Below are positions 12,792-24,062 of a DNA stretch of 64,000 bases, one piece after another. Every line of letters starts with the position of its first letter. Positions within the stretch are counted from its first letter, which is position 1. This DNA comes from Tupaia tana. Its lineage: Eukaryota; Chordata; Mammalia; Scandentia; Tupaiidae. The stretch lies in contig JAKSZU010000002.1 in NCBI GenBank assembly GCA_026018925.1, forward strand, positions 157,039,400 to 157,103,399, written 5' to 3'. Below the pieces are notes generated by a model. The model ran no database searches and was not told where the DNA came from. It saw only the letters and a program-made list of their open reading frames with translations. The translations under genes and the position numbers were made by a program.

Positions 12792-12891
12792 TCTCTCAGC
12801 GTGATTTTCAAGCAACTGGGTCTGAGACTTGAACTGTAGTAGGCCATATGGGAATCCAGCGCCTCAACCATCATGCCACCTGCTGGCTTCC
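12612..12891 (-). mobile_element. tRNA-derived SINE, long form, with (CA)n
   Basis: Poly-T, GA-rich stretch, (CA)n at about 12763-12790, then a complemented head ending catgccacctgctggcttcc. Confidence 0.83.
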
Positions 12892-13081
12892 TACCTTTTT
12901 TCCCCCTAATATTAGCACCAAAACATAGTCTGGGTTGCAGTTTGTTTTATTTGTTTAATTTATTGAACACTATTTTCTAGTCACTTTATTTAGTTATTAT
13001 TCTAGTACTTCGTCTATTATTCTAGTACTAACACCCTAGGATGTACATATTTTTCACATTTCATATAAGAAGTAACCTCTC

Positions 13082-13350
13082 GGGACCAGCACTTATCGTA
13101 ATGGCTATGTCGCTGGACTCCCACGTAGTCGACCGCGGTTCGAGTCCCGGACCCGGCGGCTTAAACTCACGCCGGGCGCGTGTGCGTGCGTGCCCAAGAT
13201 CCCGAGAGGAGAATGGAGGAGAAGGGATTGCGGCGTGGCCATCCCCCCTGGGGGGTGATTTCCAGCTTTCTATCTCTCTGTCTCTCTCTGTCTGTCTGGC
13301 GAGCGCACGCGCCGTATAGCAAAAACCTCTCCAAAAAAAAAAAAAAAAAA
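13082..13350 (+). mobile_element. tRNA-derived SINE, long form, near-intact reference copy
   Basis: The best-preserved copy. The head carries an A-box-like TATCGTAATGG (13094-13104) and a B-box GGTTCGAGTCC (13137-13147). The 3' body has gagaatggaggagaaggg, a cccccctgggggg hairpin and a CT-rich stretch, ending in an 18-base A tail. The 15-bp target duplication aagaagtaacctctc is perfect (13067-13081 and 13351-13365). Many intact CpGs suggest recent insertion. Confidence 0.93.
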
Positions 13351-13365
13351 AAGAAGTAACCTCTC

Positions 13366-13460
13366 TTACTTAGAGGCTATGACTTGCCCAGGGTCACTCA
13401 ATGGTGCATCAGGGATTCAAATTCCAAAATCTCTTAAGCATTATGGTACCCTGCGCTTCA
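13366..13460 (+). repeat. MIR fragment
   Basis: The text ttgcccagggtcactcaatg is typical of the MIR 3' half. Confidence 0.7.
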
Positions 13461-14090
13461 AAAATCTCACATAAAATGAGATTATAGCCTCACATCTGAA
13501 AAAAACCCAACTGAAGCTAAGAGCAGCTAAGCTACAAACTACAGTGAATAAATAATAAAACTAACCTAAAACCACATCTTTAAAAACATTCCAAAATCCA
13601 TGCTTTTTTCATTACATTTAACTGACTTTTATGAGGATTGCTACTCAATAAGTATTACAGAAAATACATTCAAAGAAATGAATCAAGAAACTGAAGTATA
13701 GGATTCTCCTCAATGAACTCGAAGTGATCTGAGAAGGTGAAAACGATTTCTTACTGTGTATCAATGAAGAGAAAAAATAAAATTAAAGGTTAAATAAAAT
13801 TGAGGATAAAAAAGGGAACCCCATGTTTAAATCTAGTAATTTTACACATGAAGTACGAATGATCATTAGGTCAAAAATTCTAGAACTACAAGACACCTCA
13901 GGGGTCCTTCAAGTAGGACCACTACCCAACAGACTTAATCTTTTGGGATAACGAATACAAAGAAGTTAAAACAAACAAAACAAACAAAAAGAAAACCAAA
14001 AAACCCCCTATACATCTTTTCAAAACACTTCTCAATCCAACAAAGAGAATGAACAAAAAACCCGAATATTTCACACCTAAGTAACATTTT

Positions 14091-14337
14091 TTTTTTAAAG
14101 AGTGATTTGTGCTATAGGGCACTAGCCAGAGAGAAAGAGACAGAAATTGCGGCGTGGCCATCCCTCCGATGGCCACGCCGCAATCCCTTCTCCTCCATTC
14201 TCCCCTCGGGATTTTGGGCATGCACACACATGTGCCTTGCATGAGCTTCAAGCCTCAAGGTCCAGGATTGAAAAGGTGGTCAGCCACGTGGAAGTAAGGA
14301 GTCCACTGACATAACCACTCTACCGTTTCCTGGTCCT
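14091..14337 (-). mobile_element. tRNA-derived SINE carrying an inverted copy of its own segment
   Basis: Orientation follows poly-T, gctatagggcactagcc and a head ending ccgtttcctggtcc. The usual stretch between the GA-rich part and the body is replaced by an inverted copy of attgcggcgtggccatc (14146-14162), facing the normal copy at 14168-14184 across a 5-base loop. Confidence 0.85.
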
Positions 14338-14926
14338 GAGTAACTGTGATACTGCTAAAGCTTATTGGAAAGGAGGTTAAAAAATGTCTTCAGAAGTTTC
14401 TCCCATGGTTTGTAAATATGCTTTCCAATATCTGAGGTTCTCCATTATAGCTAAACCACAGTTACACGCTAGCCCATTTCATCCACTTCTATCTCTTGGA
14501 GAAGTGGAAAATGCCAGTCAGCCTCCAGAAGACTCACCATCTACAGACGGAAAGCCACGCTTCTCCTTCCTAAGGTTCCTCCACGGTAGAAATAATCCAG
14601 TGCATTATTCAAACTGTCTCTCCACTTCAGGCCTCAACATCATGTACAGCCTCCACTGTTCTCACATACGAACAGAGAACTTTAAGTGTGAACTTTTTCT
14701 GGAAATACTAATAAGAATGCTTCTTGTGGAAGTTCCAGGTTAGTAGAACACAGAATGTGGTATTTAGGATTTACCACTGCACAGGATATTCAATTAGTAC
14801 TGTACTTAGAAATTATTGTTCTGCCAGCAAATCCCTGTTCAGCAGAGGCTGGCATGGTATTTGTCTTACTTCTCTGGTCAGTTAACTTCGGCCACAGGCC
14901 AGTCCTATAGACGTTTTCCCCTCTTG

Positions 14927-15067
14927 GGGCCAGCAGGTGGTGTGGTGGTTGAGGCGCTGGACTCCCATGAGGCTGACCATGGTTTGAGTCTTAGACCTGG
15001 TGGCTTGCTCTCTGACTTTACCTGTCTCTCGCTCTCTGATTAAATTAAAATAGTAAAGAAAGAAAGA
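14927..15067 (+). mobile_element. tRNA-derived SINE, short form
   Basis: Clean short-form copy with head ggggccagcaggtggtgtgg and a tail after ctctctgattaaattaaaat. Flanks acgttttcccct and acatttcccct are approximate duplications. Confidence 0.87.
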
Positions 15068-15181
15068 ACATTTCCCCTAAGAAGAGTGAGCCAAACCAAC
15101 TGAGCTTATAAGAATCTCCCAGTTCACAGGTTTGACCCTGGACCATCCCTACTTTCATAATACTAAGCTATTTTAGCTTTT

Positions 15182-15468
15182 TTTCCCCTTTCTTTCCTTT
15201 TTTTTTTTTTTTTTTTTTTTTAGACTTTTTGCTATAGGGCACGTGTGCTCACTGGAAAGAGACAGAGAGACAGAAAGCAAGAAATCATCCCCCAGGGGGT
15301 ATGGCTGTGGCCATGCCACAATCCCTTCTCCTCCAATCTTCTTTCAGGATTTTGGGCACACATGCACACGTGCCCGGCATGAGTTTAAACCACCAGGTCC
15401 GGGAATCGATCCGCAGTCAACTACATGGGAGTCCAGCGACCTAACCTTTACACCATCTACTGGTCCCC
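15182..15468 (-). mobile_element. tRNA-derived SINE, long form
   Basis: Poly-T, ttgctatagggcacgtgtgc and a head ending ccatctactggtccc. Flanks ttttagcttttttt and ttttagcttttata are duplications. Confidence 0.87.
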
Positions 15469-15688
15469 TATTTTAGCTTTTATAAGATAGACTGCCATAC
15501 AATCTTCTATCATTACTATTTATAAAACATTTAATTATATTTAATAATATTTTAAACTTGCCTTGAGATTCTCTAAATATTTTTACATCTTTCCTACTTC
15601 ACGAACAACATAACTAGGCACATGAGTATGATAATGATTTGACCTTTGACCATGTCATACAAAGGTCACATAAAAAGGGAGCTACTGG

Positions 15689-15840
15689 GGCCAGCAGGTG
15701 GCATGGTGATTAAAGCATTGGACTCCCACAGGGCCAGCCACAGTCCTGGACCTGACAGCTTGCTTTCTCCCTTTCCCTCTGTTTTTCTTTGGTCCAATTA
15801 AAATAATAGTAAATAAAATTAAACATGTTTTTTTTAAATA
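15689..15840 (+). mobile_element. tRNA-derived SINE, short form
   Basis: Head ggggccagcaggtggcatgg and a short-form tail. Flanks aaaagggagctact and aaaagagatattact are imperfect duplications. Confidence 0.85.
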
Positions 15841-17225
15841 AAAGAGATATTACTGTGGTTGGATATTACTCAGTGCTATTGTTATTAAGCCAAGTTAGTA
15901 GCAAGTATTGTAGCTTATTAGACCTAGCTCACTCATGTAACTTATCTTTTTACTTGTAAAAGGGCTCAATGATCCTACAAACTTTCTAGAGAGGAAGGAA
16001 AAATTTGTATTTTAATCACAATATTACTAAAGGTAGCTTTGCCCTTGTTTAATTTTCCATCTTCAAGCTTCAGTAGTCAAAATGTGACCAAGAAAAAAAT
16101 GACTTCTTGGGACAAAGAACCTGCATGTGAATATGCCTAATTTGTTAGACACACGATTCTTAACGAGAGAAAACATGAACAACTAATAAAAATATCAGGA
16201 TGGAATCCTTTCAAGTAGACGGGGGTACTCAGTGAATACTCGAAATTCATAACCTATTTTCCTATCAAAATGCCTATGGTTTTATGAAAGCATGAGCAGG
16301 GTTTATGAAGACAGTAAAATGACTAATAAGAAATATTCTTTGCTTTCTATTGGGAACTTTGGCTTGCTTCTAACTGTTTAATTTCTCCTCCATCTCTCTT
16401 TCAATTAACCTCCCTGTTTGTATTCAGTGAGATGGCACATAATAAGAAGAAGGAAAAGAATCTGGCTGATTTATGAGTATTCTTTCCTAAAGTGGCAGCT
16501 TCTTTCAGCCATCACGTAAGTGCTGAAATTGAGAAGAAATGCACAGAACGGTAACTATCCCAAATGAGAAAACACACCATTGTGAACTGGGTTGTTAAAT
16601 CGGCGGCTCACAAACGGCCCCCTTAGGCTTCATTGTAGATGTAAGCGCAGGTAACAGACATGGCGAAAGCAATTAGATATTTGTGGACCAAAATTGGGAA
16701 TAACTCGTCCTAGTAGTGTAAAAGAGCAAAACGATGACTTCAAGGTTCTCTATCTTTGAAAAGGTTCGCATCCAAGATTTACTTTTAAATAAAGCAGATC
16801 TTTTATCTCCCACATTGTTATTCACATGGAGCTTAAAAGCAACAAAATAAATAAAAACAATAGAAACCGGAATTAACGACCACAGCAAGATACATTAAAT
16901 TTTAATCAAAAGACTTGCTACTAATAAAAATCCTGTTTGATCCCAAACGACTAGAAAGTTGTTCAAGAAGAGCTCATCTAATGGGAAGTTATTAACCATA
17001 GAATATTGCCAAGGTCAATGAGGACAACAGTAGCATAATTGGTGGAGTCGCTGTGGGTTGGCAAATTAAATCTGCCCATGGGTAACCTTTCGGTGCACTT
17101 CCTGGCTTTCAAAGCTACATACGTATGGGTTTGTCACACTTCCTAGGGCATGGGTCGTCAGTTACGGAACTGTTTGCCCTCAGCTAGCATCAACTCACTT
17201 TTTCTGACTCGGTATGGAGGTGGTA

Positions 17226-18296
17226 GGGTCATGAAATATGAGGAAATATGATTGGAGGTATATTTTCCTGCCCTGCCTCTGGTATACGGGCATTCTGTGA
17301 TCAGGGACCTGGAGTGCTTTGGTCACAGGCCTGTCCTTTGTCTAGCCACAGAAAGACACGATTCTGCTTGGCGGCTGTTTTCCATCTCAGCGTAGTTTGT
17401 GTACACAACACGCTGTCTTTGCCCTAGGAGGCCTCTTTCAAAGAGCAGAGGCGGGGAAAGCTGGATCCCTGGGATGAGCACTCCTCAGGTGCCATGGATA
17501 TGCCCACATGCAGTGGGGCAGTGAAAACTCTCTCTGCTTCCGCAGCTGAGGCAGTAAGTCCCCAGTGAGTGAGACCCTAAGACGTTGCCCTGGTGTGAAT
17601 GAACACAGCAGGCCTGACCTTAGGAGCTTGCCGGGTTGTCCCTAGCCTGGCATCCGGAGATGTGCCTGCTCCCAGCACGGATAAGGTTATCTTGCTCATT
17701 TGAGTTCTGAACACCTGCTTTTCTTCTAGAATTTTGGTGGCTGTGGTGGACAGAGAATACCTCCTTAGGAGGCCCCAATAAAAACCTTAGACTACTTGGG
17801 ACCAGCAGATGGCGCAATGGCTATGTTGCTGGATTCCCATGTAGTCGACCACAGTTTGAGTCCCAGACTTGGTAGCTTGAAACTCATGCAGGGCGCTGTG
17901 TGCCCAAGATCCTGAAAGGAGAATGGAGGAGAAGGGATTGCGGTGTGGCCATCTCCCCTGGGGGGTGATTTCTTGCTTTCTGTCTGTCTCTCGCTGTCTT
18001 TCTGTCGAGTGTATGCGCCCTATAGCAAGAAACCTCTCCAAAACAATAACAATAATGAACCACCTTAGACTCCTTGTCTCAACGAGGCTGCCCTGGCAGA
18101 TACCGCTCACAAGTGATTCGTCTCACTGCTGGAGGAAAGAGCATCTCCACGTGACCTCTCCCAGAGGGCGAGAAAGAACAGAGGCCTGTGAGGAGATTTA
18201 TCCAGACTCTGCCGACCAGGTCTCTCCCCCTTTCGGATCCTTGTAATAAACCACAGCCAGGATACAACCGCCTCGGAGTCCTGTGAGCCCTTCCGG
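17226..18296 (+). mobile_element. LTR-like stretch split by a SINE
   Basis: A GC-richer block with polyadenylation-like signals (aataaa at 17777 and 18245) reads like an old retroviral LTR. It is interrupted by the SINE at 17798-18061, whose 14-bp duplication accttagacta/cctt restores continuity. I could not fix the ends or the family, and no internal viral genes are seen. Confidence 0.45.
17798..18061 (+). mobile_element. tRNA-derived SINE, long form
   Basis: Complete copy from gggaccagcagatggcgcaa to ctctccaaaacaataac. Flanks accttagactactt (17784-17797) and accttagactcctt (18062-18075) differ at one base. Confidence 0.9.
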
Positions 18297-18659
18297 AGAC
18301 CATCAGCATGGGGGCGGTAGTAAGACCCTCAATGTCCAAGGCGTCCGAAAGATTAGAAAGGCCCGTACGTGAAGTTTGTGAGGATGCAAGTGATTTCAAT
18401 TTTCCCATGACAAACCTCCCAGCTAACCAACGCCTGTAGGCAAAAAGGTGAAGTACGTTATACTTACGGACACAACGGGAGAAGAACCCTTTTAAGATAC
18501 TAACACTTCCCCAAATGGCGTTATGACACTTTCCCCTAAGAACATAAAACTACAGAGAAACACTGTACCTCAAATTCTTCCATTTTAGTAGGACCATGCT
18601 ATTTATAACTAATGCTGTAGACTGTCAATGAAATGAGATAGAAATGTATTACTTTTGTT

Positions 18660-18892
18660 TTTAACCCTTTTTAAGTATATGCACACTTGCTAGCGAAAGA
18701 CAGAGAAAGGGAGAAAGCATTCTCTGTAGGAAATGGTCGTCCTGTAATCCCTTGACCGCCCCCAGCCCCCAATAGCGACTTTGGACATACATACACCCAG
18801 CCTGTCTTTCAAGTCACCTGGTCTGGGACTCAACCTGTGCATACAGCAATGTGGGATCCAGCTCCTTAACCACCAGGCTGCCGGCTGGTCCT
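18660..18892 (-). mobile_element. tRNA-derived SINE, diverged
   Basis: tatgcacacttgctagcg, a GA-rich stretch and a head ending ggctgccggctggtcc show the family; many substitutions indicate an older copy. Confidence 0.75.
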
Positions 18893-18904
18893 TGTTTGTT
18901 TTCT

Positions 18905-18916
18905 TTTTTCTTCTTC

Positions 18917-18947
<31 letters not shown>

Positions 18948-19153
18948 ATAGGGCATGTGTGCTCGCCAGAAAATCAGAGAGAGACAGAGAGACAGAAAGC
19001 GAGAAATCACCCCCCAGAAGGGATGGCCACGCCGCAATCCCTTCTCCTCCATTCTCCTCTCGGGATCTTGGGCACGCACACACACGCGGGACTCAAACCC
19101 TGGTCGACTACATGGGAGTCCAGCGACATAGCCATTATGCCAACTGCTGGTTC
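18905..19153 (-). mobile_element. tRNA-derived SINE, long form
   Basis: Poly-T, ttgctatagggcatgtgtgc and a head ending ccaactgctggttc. Flanks ttgtttgttttctttttt and agtttgtttgctttttt are duplications. Lies directly after the older copy at 18660. Confidence 0.87.
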
Positions 19154-19250
19154 TCAGTTTGTTTGCTTTTTTTAATGGAACATTTTAATGTCAGTGACTT
19201 GAATGACAAAAACCAAGACACTGAATAGTTTGAAATTATGGTCCTACATG

Positions 19251-19380
19251 TGGGGGCACTTCAGAAAGTCCATGGAAAATGAAGTAGTGTACAAGATTAG
19301 TTTGATGCACAACTGTTTGAAATCTAAGCATAGTTTTTTCATAATATGCATTTTCTGTGAACTTTTGGAAGACCCCTTAA
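19251..19380. mobile_element. Inverted-repeat element, family B (MITE-like)
   Basis: Ends tgggggcacttcagaaagtc and gaacttttggaagacccc are approximate inverse complements around an AT-rich core. A second copy is at 55290-55420. I believe similar elements occur in other mammals but cannot name this one. Confidence 0.6.
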
Positions 19381-20071
19381 GTGTTCCAGATACTTGTGTA
19401 TCCATGTTAAATACCAATTACATATTAATACTTTAATCTTAACCACTGATCTGGTGGTTTCATTTAGCCTATAGATGTTCAGAAATATCATATTTGAAAA
19501 GTGTTAAGCACATAGATCTCTTTAAGAATACATAGACTTGCACATTTTAGTCTACTTTTTTTTTGTAGTTCTACAAAATAAAATCAAAAAAAGTGAAACC
19601 TCTTTTGTAGATGCTCAGTATATTGACAGGTCTAAAAATGTGTGATTCTAGAATCTGCAGAGACCAACAAGGCCACTTATTTGAAAAAAAGAGAGTTTCT
19701 TACAAATTTTTGTTTAAGTAAAAAGATATGACTGCAATGTCAATATGGAACACTAAGAACAAATATGGAACACTAATATGTAAACATTTATTTATAAGTA
19801 AGAAATTAAATCTTCTTTCTGTGAGTCCATTTTTGCAGCTGTCATGAAAAACAATGAATAAAAAAACGCTTGGACCCCATACCTGTGACAGTCACTCTAC
19901 AAAGAACTGAGCTGCCATTGTAAAATGACAACCATATTGTAAAAACAATTCCTTTGGAAGGAAGGTAAGTACAAAATCATTTGAAGGAATAAGCTTTTCC
20001 CAAGGTGAAAACCGGCCAACCATCTGCCTGTTGTGTGGTACCGGAGGACAGAACAAGGGGCAGGGGCCTAC

Positions 20072-20257
20072 CGATGGTGCAGTGCTCTCCGTTCCAGCCC
20101 TGGCTGCATTCACACTTGCCGTCCTTGCAGGTCCCATGCTCGGCACAGCGGGGGTGGCAAGCTCTCTGATTGCATGCTGGGCCCGTCCAGCCTTCTTCAC
20201 AGCGACAGGTCCCCCCCATGCAAACGCCGTGTGAGCCACAGTCCACGGAACATATTT
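20072..20257 (-). CDS. TENM1: Teneurin-1 exon G: EGF-like repeats 6 and 7
   Basis: An internal coding exon of 186 bases (62 codons, phase 1 on both sides). On the minus strand it begins after ...caatctag at 20257 and ends with ACC ATC G before gtaggcc. It encodes [16 protein letters not shown] and on to [14 protein letters not shown], giving two complete EGF modules with six cysteines each. In teneurins these repeats form part of the extracellular stalk between the membrane and the large globular ectodomain. The first codon is shared with exon F (G+AA, Glu). The last base, G, passes to the next exon outside the window, either the AHYLDKIVK segment or EGF8 directly. Being phase symmetric, the exon could be skipped without a frameshift. 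Confidence 0.96.
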
Positions 20258-20621
20258 CTAGATTGAAAAAACAGGAAGCAGAGCGGGAGAGAAGAGTAGC
20301 AGGGGGTGAGATGGGGAATTAGTATGCAGTGCTATCTTCAACTCAAAAAAATTTCAAGTGAAAGCCAAAATCAGGGAAAACAGCTCTACAGTTATCTGCA
20401 CACCGAGTAAATTTCAGCCTTGACTACTAGGAATTAGGGAGAATTTTATTCTTTATTCATGATTATTTAATTCTGCATACTGCTATAATTGTGTATAAAA
20501 TACACATGACAATTTTATTAGGAAAAAGGTCTTAGTATATATTTTATAAAACATTACATATACTTCATTTATAAGGTATATTTTAGCTTTATAAAATATT
20601 ACATTATATTCATACAGAATA

Positions 20622-20706
20622 GTGTGTGTATATGTGTGTATGTATATATGTGTATATATGTACATATGTGTATACACATGTATATATGTGTGTGTGTGTA
20701 TGAGAG
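20622..20706. repeat. (TG/TATG)n microsatellite
   Basis: Imperfect runs of gtgtgtatatgtgtatgtat-type sequence over about 85 bases. Confidence 0.9.
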
Positions 20707-21639
20707 TATCTTTTAGCAGCTGAGAACACACACCAAATTAATGAAATATTTGAATATCTCAGCCTCTAAGTATATAATAGGCTTTGGTTTCACACAAAGT
20801 GAAAATTGAAAAGGGTTATTTCCAGTGTACCACTTACGTGTTTAAAAAATACTTAAAAACTTTCAGTACGCAGAATATTTCAGTATGTATATTAGTTTAC
20901 TTCTGACACGTAGACATCATGGCTAAATATAAGAAACTGTTGGTTTTTCAATTCGATAAGCTTGTACTGTTGACAGACCAACTGCCTAGCCCATACAGAA
21001 AACTGGTTTAATAATACACATAACTTCTGGCACTGCCATTAGGAAAATAAGGTTTTCAACTACCACAATTGCTAAAAGGGGCCCAGGTGACCAAATGACT
21101 TCAAAAACTGTAATAACAGAACGGGTTTTTTAAAAGAACTCAGATATCTGAGTAGTTTTTTTTTTTTTTTTTTTTTCTTAAACCTTTTTAAAAACCTTTA
21201 TTTAGCTAGGTCCAACTGAAAGAGAAAGAACGGGAGAAGAAACTTAGATCAGCATTTTATTTTTTTTATTCTTTACAGATCATGTGAAAGTTAATGATAG
21301 TTTTTTCTCTAAGATTGTGAGACTATTGTTTAGTTTCAGATTTCATACAAAAAGTAAAAATGCTGAACAATAAAAACTTGAAATAATTTCTAAGAAAGAG
21401 AAAATGAACTCGAAATTCCTTTTTACATTAAAAAATAGCAGATGTTTATGTAGACATGTTCGTATTCTTCCCATTCACTCCCCCGAAAAAAGCCTTCCTT
21501 GAACACCGTAATTTTCTCTCAGGGCTAACGCTAACTTAAACACCATTTGAAGATGCTGAGAGTTTGTGACATTTTATAAACAACGTCCAGGACTTTTAAC
21601 TGGAAGAAAGTAGTATGTGTTCTTTTTTTTTTTTTTTTT

Positions 21640-22140
21640 TTTAATGCCACATTTTCTATCTCCTTTGAATTAAATTTTTGATTAAGAGATCCAAGATGGT
21701 TTGATTAACTTCAGAGCGACATAACATCAACTCAGCTCCAGAAGAGAGAGGTTTCTTTCTGAGGTACCCTTTTTATTCAATCTAATCAATTTTTCATTAG
21801 GGTGAAGGTGTTTATCAGCGTTTAGCACACTAGCTTTGAGCAAGGTGCGTCAATCTCTGTAATGAACTTATTAATTAGAGTTAATTTAATTGAAGCGGAA
21901 TTGAAGGGCTAATTAATGGACAAACTGCTGATGAAGATAGAGGAAAGCTCTGTTGCTTTCAAACCTGTAAACTTTCTGATGAAAATAATTCATTTCGTCT
22001 CCTTTAGCAGCTTAACCAAATGTTTCTTCAGGTGTAAAATCTACTCTCCTATTGAATTTAGCTATCTGAAGGTCATTTCTATAACAACAAAAGAGGTAGC
22101 AAGTTGTGTTTTCTTTTAGGATTTGTTTAGTTAGAAATTC
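21640..22140. promoter_or_regulatory. Candidate intronic regulatory island, TAATTA-rich
   Basis: Repeat-free block with dense homeodomain-type cores (cttattaattagag, ttaatttaattgaa, gctaattaatgg) and neighbouring tcaatctaatca and gtttgattaactt. Such texture is common in deeply conserved developmental enhancers. No alignment is available here, so the call is inferential. TENM1 has been described as a target of the homeodomain factor EMX2, which makes the motifs worth checking. Confidence 0.35.
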
Positions 22141-23144
22141 AGAATTGTTTTGCTAGTAAACTTGAAGCCACAAATGTAAATTAACAACAATATTTTTATA
22201 GGCTTTAGATACTAACTCTGCATCACCTACATAAACCTGAGGCTTGGGAGAACAGATATTTTCACAGGGTGAACACAAGCATACTTGAGATCGTTACTAT
22301 TCATTCTGAGTAAGTTTTCTGTCTTTTTGCAGCTATTAGCAAAGTTTAATAAAGATTTTTTTCCCGTACTTAATTACTTACTTCAAAGGAACGACCACTA
22401 TATTCATTATTCAACCCTATACTGAGAGTTTAATAATATGTGTTAAATTTCTATTTTGCATTGAGTATGTAAAAATGAATAGAACAAAGATCACCAGGCA
22501 CTATGGCTGAATAGTCATTTTGTATACAGGTAAAATTAGATTTTCAACTAGCAAAATAATTATATCAGCATGAAAAAAATTAGTCTAAATATGTAAAATA
22601 ATGATAGGTGGTTTGGAGGGCCAATTTAATCTTTTAATTAACATTTATATCACTTTTTGCTATTCATAGCAATCTCACTTTATAAGGGGGGCTGAATTAA
22701 CTTTTGAGCTCTTTAGTATCAATTACAAACTACCTACCCATTATAAAATCATTCAAGTAAGGTATTATAATAACTTTATATGAAACAAGAAAGGGGCTTG
22801 TTATGCTTGCTCCTTTCCTGCTTGGGTAATTGTGGCACAAATCGGAATAACAGTATTTCAAGCAAGCGTTACTTTATAACTGGTATTACCATGCGATGCA
22901 GGTGTAAGAGACCCGAGCAAGTGGCCTCAATACATTAAGTAATTATCTCTATAAAATGTAACTCAATTTCTTTTTTTTCTTTTTTTTTTTTTTTTTGTGG
23001 AAAGAATTGTTTAGTATAGAAGATAGGAAAGTGCTAAAACCTCAACAGAAATAACTAAATGGCTATATTGAAACTCATAGTTATAAAATGTATTTTTAAG
23101 GACAGAGGACAAAATCAGCATGTTATTTAAAATAATGCCATGTG

Positions 23145-23248
23145 GGGCTGGCAGGTGGCATGGTGGTTACGGTGCTGGACTCTCACATGGCTGATGGCTG
23201 TTTGAGTCCTGGACCTGATGGCTTGCTTTCTGTCTCTCCTTGGTCAAA

Positions 23249-23291
<43 letters not shown>

Positions 23292-23310
23292 ATAATTCTT
23301 TAAAAATAAA
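23145..23310 (+). mobile_element. tRNA-derived SINE, short form, with (AAT)n tail
   Basis: Head ggggctggcaggtggcatgg, short-form middle, then an (AAT)n tail around 23258-23286. Flanks aaaataatgccatg and aaaataatgccaag are duplications. Confidence 0.88.
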
Positions 23311-24062
23311 ATAAAATAATGCCAAGCACCCATGCTGACAAATCTTGGTTGGTGATGATTTCCTAAAGCTCTTTTTCAGTGGCCCCTATAATCCAGACCC
23401 AGTTCATGTCTTTACTCTTATGTATCCTGTACAAGTTATCTGCGCTAGCCTAAGTCGTGAATTCTCTAACCAAAACTTCTGGTTCACCAAGTTATCTAGA
23501 GGTTTGTGGCCAAAAGATGAGGGAGGAAAAAATAATAATTATGAGAGATAGAGAATAAAGTAGGAGGGAAAGCAAGGCCAGGAGGAAGGGAGAGAGGAAA
23601 GAGAAATCAGAGTAGAAGAGATGCAGGAAAAAACTTCTGTCTTGGGTTCAACCGAAAATTGTCCCCATAATTACAAATACCGTGTAGAAAACTTTCTTCC
23701 ATCTGAACTTCGATTTATAGTAGATGAAGAAGAATAGATCCATCCTTCATGGAGAGAATGACTCACAGGGTAGGAAAGAAGTCACTCAAGTTTCTCAGAC
23801 TATCAGGAAGTTATTTGGAAAAACGACTAGTCTTTTTTTTTTTTTTTTCCTCTAGTAAAAATAAGCATGTGAATTAACTACCTCGCAAGATTTCATTTAT
23901 TTTAACGCTATTACGTCATACTAATAGAGGAAATAATTTGAATTTTACACATTTCGTATTTGGGGAACAATAGCCAATCAATACTTTTAGGTGGAACGAC
24001 TTTGGAGTTGGTAAGGAATTAAGTGTGACAAATTACAATTAGCCTTTACAATACTACTATCA

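Larger units (their letters stand above)
1..20071 (-). other. TENM1: Partial intron downstream of the EGF6-7 exon
   Basis: No exon is recognised. The stretch carries about 20 tRNA-SINE copies, MIR fragments (2211-2620, 9489-9700, 13366-13460), two short inverted-repeat elements and an LTR-like region near 17.2-18.3 kb. Repeat-poor parts are 3740-5080, 5240-6120, 8300-9480, 10270-11390, 11700-12610 and 15850-17000. I looked for a small exon encoding the alternatively used AHYLDKIVK segment that follows EGF7 in teneurins and did not find it. It probably lies below position 1 or at the start of the next exon. Confidence 0.8.

Noticed and set aside
13094-13147. tRNA gene suggested by A- and B-box motifs
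   Set aside because: The motifs belong to the SINE head; no cloverleaf with a paired acceptor stem forms, and the copy has target duplications and an A tail.
14384-14743. A 119-codon open frame on the + strand
   Set aside because: No recognised family, no exon borders or neighbouring coding evidence, and it lies in an intron antisense to TENM1. Treated as chance.
18855-19228. Long open frames rich in Arg/Glu/Ser over SINEs (also at 1680, 6763, 32158 and 46450)
   Set aside because: They translate the GA-rich and head parts of the tRNA-SINE and recur wherever that element occurs. Not genes.
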